A stretch of 64,000 nt of DNA from contig CP082962.1 of assembly GCA_021730285.1 (NCBI GenBank), positions 1,178,001-1,242,000 on the forward strand. Direction: 5' to 3'. Position numbers and translations under genes: made by a program. The notes beneath the pieces were generated by a model. That model was given only the letters and a program-made list of their open reading frames with translations, ran no database searches and was not told the origin of the DNA. Source of the stretch: Desulfovibrio sp. JY. GTDB taxonomy: Bacteria; Desulfobacterota; Desulfovibrionia; Desulfovibrionales; Desulfovibrionaceae. How positions within the stretch are numbered: the stretch's first letter is position 1; each line of letters starts with the position of its first letter. Positions 61,525-64,000 of the stretch are shown here, one piece after another.

Positions 61525-63792
61525 ATGATCACCGTCGAGACGGCATCGTACCTTGTCGATGGCAAGCTCATTTCCGAAGCCGAGGGCAAGGCCCTGGGCC
61601 TGCCCGCTCCCGAGGAAGCCAAGGCCGGGACCATGGCCCGCCGCATCCTCTTGGCCCACAACCATCGCGACGACACGCAGCGGCTCGCGCTCGTCTTCGA
61701 CGCCCTCGCCTCCCACGACATCACCTACGTCGGCATCATCCAGACGGCCCGGGCCAGCGGGCTTGAGGAATTCCCGGTGCCCTACGCGATGACCAACTGC
61801 CACAACACCCTGTGCGCCGTGGGCGGCACCATAAACGAGGACGACCACGCCTTCGGCCTCTCCGCCGCCAAGAAATACGGCGGCATCTTCATTCCGGGGC
61901 ATCTGGCCGTCATCCACCAGTACGTGCGGGAAATGCTCGCCGGCTGCGGCTCCATGATCCTCGGTTCGGACAGCCATACCCGCTACGGCGCCTTGGGCTG
62001 CATGGGCATAGGCGAAGGCGGTGGGGAGCTGGCCAAGCAGCTTCTTTGCCGCACCTACGAGTTGCGGATGCCCGAAGTGGTGGCCGTGCGCCTGGAAGGC
62101 AAACCCCGCCCGGGCGTGGGGCCGCATGACGTGGCCCTGGCCCTGATCCGGGAGGTCTTCAAGGATGGCTTGGTCAAAAACAAGGTCCTCGAATTCGTCG
62201 GTCCGGGGGTGGAAAGCCTGAGTGTGGAGTACCGCATCGGCATCGACGTGATGACCACGGAAACGACCTGCCTGTCCTCGATCTGGCAGACGGACGACAA
62301 GGTGCGGGAGTTTCTGGCCATTCATGGCCGCGAGGCGGACTACAAGCCCCTGGCGCCTGCCGGGACGCCGTATTACGACATGGCGATACGGATCGACCTT
62401 TCCCGCATCGAACCCATGATCGCCTTGCCGTTCCATCCGAGCAACGCCCATACCATCGCCAGCTTCCATGAAAACGCGCAGGACCTGCTTGCCGAGGTGG
62501 AAAAGACGGCGGCCAAGATTCTGGGCAAGGGGAAGTCTCCGGTTCGCCTGCGCGACAAGCTCCGCAACGGCCGTCTGTGGGTGGACCAGGCCGTGGTCGC
62601 GGGGTGCGCGGGCGGCATGTTCGAAAACCTGGCCCGGATGGCGACGATCCTCAAGGGCCAGGCCACCGGCCAGGACGATTTCTGGCTTTCCCTGTACCCG
62701 GCCAGCCAGCCCCAGCATCTGGAACTGATCCGAAACGGCATGGCCGCCACGCTCATGGAGGCCGGGGCGATCATCCGGTCGGCCTTTTGCGGCCCATGTT
62801 TCGGCGTGGGGGATGTCCCGGCCCACACCTGCCTCTCCATCCGCCACACCACCCGCAATTTCGCCAACCGCGAAGGCTCGAGGCCGGCCGACGGACAGAT
62901 CGCCTACGTGGCCCTCATGGATGCCCGTTCCATCGCCGCCACGGCCCGCAACAAGGGCAGATTGACCGCGGCCACCGAACTCGACGACGTGCCCGAGGAA
63001 TCCCCGGTCGCCTACGCCTTTGACCAGGGCATCTACAAGCAGCGCGTCTACAACGGCTTTGGCAGGCCCGAACCGGAAACCCGCCTGTTTTACGGCCCCA
63101 ACATCACGGACTGGCCGACCATGCCGCCCCTGCCCGAAAACCTGCTGCTGACCGTCTGCGCCGCCCTGCGCGACCCGGTCACCACCACCGACGAACTGAT
63201 TCCCTCGGGCGAAACCTCGTCCTTGCGCTCCAACCCCTTGCGTCTGTCGGAATTCACGCTGAGTCGCCGGGATCCGGAATACGTGCCGCGGGCCAAGGCC
63301 GTGCGCGAGCTTGAGGAGAAGCGCTGCCAGGCCCTGGCGGCGGCCAGGCCCGACCCGGAGGTGGAGCGGGTGCTGGCCAAGGCCGGCCCCGGCGGCCGCA
63401 TGGACACGACAGGCCTTGGCAGCCTGCTTTTCGCCGTCAAACCGGGGGACGGCTCCGCCCGGGAGCAGGCGGCGTCCTCCCAAAAGGTGTTGGGGGGCTG
63501 GGCCAATATCGCCGGCGGCTATGCGACAAAACGCTACCGCAGCAACATGGTGAACTGGGGCCTGCTTCCATTCGTCGTGGACGATGCCGCGTCCCTGGAC
63601 ATCGAAAATGGCGACCTGGTGCATATTCCGGGGATCAGGCAGGCCCTCGTTTCAGGGCAGGACAGCATCGCCTGCCGGCTCATCCGCGATGACGTCTCGA
63701 GGCCGTTGACCCTGCGTTTGCCCGACATGACCGGCGAAGAGCGCCTCACGATTCTTTCCGGCTGCCTGATCAATTCCTATGCCCAGCCTTAA
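61525..63792 (+). CDS. Aconitase-family hydratase (YbhJ-like)
   Basis: A 755-residue protein of the aconitase superfamily. MTNCHNTLCAVGG, GSDSHTRYGALGCMGIGEGGGELA and TTETTCLSSIWQTDD (first cluster Cys) lie in the N-terminal half. SAFCGPCFGVGDVPAHTC carries the paired cluster Cys (about residue 420-435) and NFANREGSRPADGQIAYVALMDARSIAATA follows. The C-terminal swivelling domain has RSNMVNWGLLPFVV. The length and domain order match the E. coli YbhJ group rather than AcnA, AcnB or IPM isomerase. Here it is the only candidate for cis-aconitate to isocitrate. AAAAGGAGG precedes ATG 61525. The frame from 61495 is open but not used. Confidence 0.88.
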   Translation: MITVETASYLVDGKLISEAEGKALGLPAPEEAKAGTMARRILLAHNHRDDTQRLALVFDALASHDITYVGIIQTARASGLEEFPVPYAMTNCHNTLCAVGGTINEDDHAFGLSAAKKYGGIFIPGHLAVIHQYVREMLAGCGSMILGSDSHTRYGALGCMGIGEGGGELAKQLLCRTYELRMPEVVAVRLEGKPRPGVGPHDVALALIREVFKDGLVKNKVLEFVGPGVESLSVEYRIGIDVMTTETTCLSSIWQTDDKVREFLAIHGREADYKPLAPAGTPYYDMAIRIDLSRIEPMIALPFHPSNAHTIASFHENAQDLLAEVEKTAAKILGKGKSPVRLRDKLRNGRLWVDQAVVAGCAGGMFENLARMATILKGQATGQDDFWLSLYPASQPQHLELIRNGMAATLMEAGAIIRSAFCGPCFGVGDVPAHTCLSIRHTTRNFANREGSRPADGQIAYVALMDARSIAATARNKGRLTAATELDDVPEESPVAYAFDQGIYKQRVYNGFGRPEPETRLFYGPNITDWPTMPPLPENLLLTVCAALRDPVTTTDELIPSGETSSLRSNPLRLSEFTLSRRDPEYVPRAKAVRELEEKRCQALAAARPDPEVERVLAKAGPGGRMDTTGLGSLLFAVKPGDGSAREQAASSQKVLGGWANIAGGYATKRYRSNMVNWGLLPFVVDDAASLDIENGDLVHIPGIRQALVSGQDSIACRLIRDDVSRPLTLRLPDMTGEERLTILSGCLINSYAQP

Positions 63793-63907
63793 AGGCGGCG
63801 AAGAGCCTCCGACCGGGCGGGAGCAACCTTGTTCAACGCGCCTGACGCGCCTTGCTCCCGTCGCGGCTTCCACGAATGTTCGGACGATCGACGGCCTCAC
63901 GGAATCG

Positions 63908-63941
63908 CCCCGCAGCGCCGCCCCCGGGCGGCCCTGCGGGG
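63908..63941. terminator. Hairpin after the hydratase gene
   Basis: CCCCGCAG (63908-63915) and CTGCGGGG (63934-63941) form an 8-bp stem that can extend inward. There is no T tract. Nothing else in the final 208 bp can be supported as a gene. Confidence 0.4.
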
Positions 63942-64000
63942 GGAGACGAGCCCCCCTCCCCGGGCCTTGGCTGCGCATGCGGTTTCGTGTCGGGCTACCG

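Noticed and set aside
61420-63624. A 734-codon minus-strand frame opposite the hydratase
   Set aside because: The hydratase frame has aconitase motifs throughout; the opposing frame reads as Gly/His/Arg-rich nonsense.

Overview
The window looks like a chromosomal segment of a high-GC, Gram-negative, anaerobic deltaproteobacterium of the Desulfovibrio/Solidesulfovibrio type. That is an inference from gene content: LPS-heptose genes, a ferredoxin-dependent 2-oxoacid oxidoreductase, NfnAB, ADP-forming acyl-CoA synthetases, several radical SAM enzymes and many chemoreceptors. No rRNA or species-defining marker is present.

Layout. 0-5.4 kb: end of an unidentified gene, a family 2 glycosyltransferase, hldD and hldE (ADP-heptose synthesis) and a B12-binding radical SAM protein. 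5.9-7.8 kb: a chemoreceptor. 7.9-13.7 kb (minus strand): an RND efflux pump with its adaptor, a histidine phosphatase and cyanase. 13.8-19.7 kb: a MurG-like glycosyltransferase and a four-gene BMP/nucleoside-type ABC importer. 20-25.6 kb: a radical SAM protein with a long Pro/Glu then Lys/Ala tail, a polysaccharide flippase, a small secreted repeat protein and an MFS transporter. 25.7-31.2 kb (minus): an envelope-type operon (radical SAM/SPASM, GT4, secreted protein, GT21-like enzyme) and a secreted protein of unknown function. 31.3-34.7 kb: panC, metK, a DUF721 protein, a Rho_N-like small protein, tRNA-Gln and tRNA-Glu. 34.75-37.97 kb: a small transferred island next to tRNA-Glu (WYL regulator, MDR dehydrogenase, SnoaL-like protein), bounded by two copies of a 19-bp repeat and followed by an integrase remnant. 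37.97-43.5 kb (minus): ADP-forming acyl-CoA synthetase, DRTGG/P-loop protein, nfnA, nfnB. 43.7-45.9 kb: a second chemoreceptor.

The most interesting part is 46.3-63.8 kb, which encodes a nearly self-contained route from tricarballylate and the aconitates to succinate: a CitMHS transporter (frameshifted here), TcuB and TcuA (tricarballylate to cis-aconitate), a PrpF-type isomerase (trans- to cis-aconitate), a YbhJ-type aconitase-family hydratase, NADP isocitrate dehydrogenase, a four-subunit 2-oxoacid:ferredoxin oxidoreductase, and a one-polypeptide SucC-SucD succinyl-CoA synthetase that would make ATP. A PrpR-like sigma-54 activator sits in the middle between divergent operons. A textbook -24/-12 promoter precedes prpF and a near-consensus one precedes icd. 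Related GTTTCA/TGAAAC and GTTGC/GCAAC inverted motifs recur in front of several of these units. The adjacent NfnAB could balance the NADPH and reduced ferredoxin the route would produce.

Five copies of a composite intergenic element (two long hairpins flanking a TTTTAACG...CGTTAAAA core) lie at gene ends between 5.4 and 30 kb and are absent from the tricarboxylate region.
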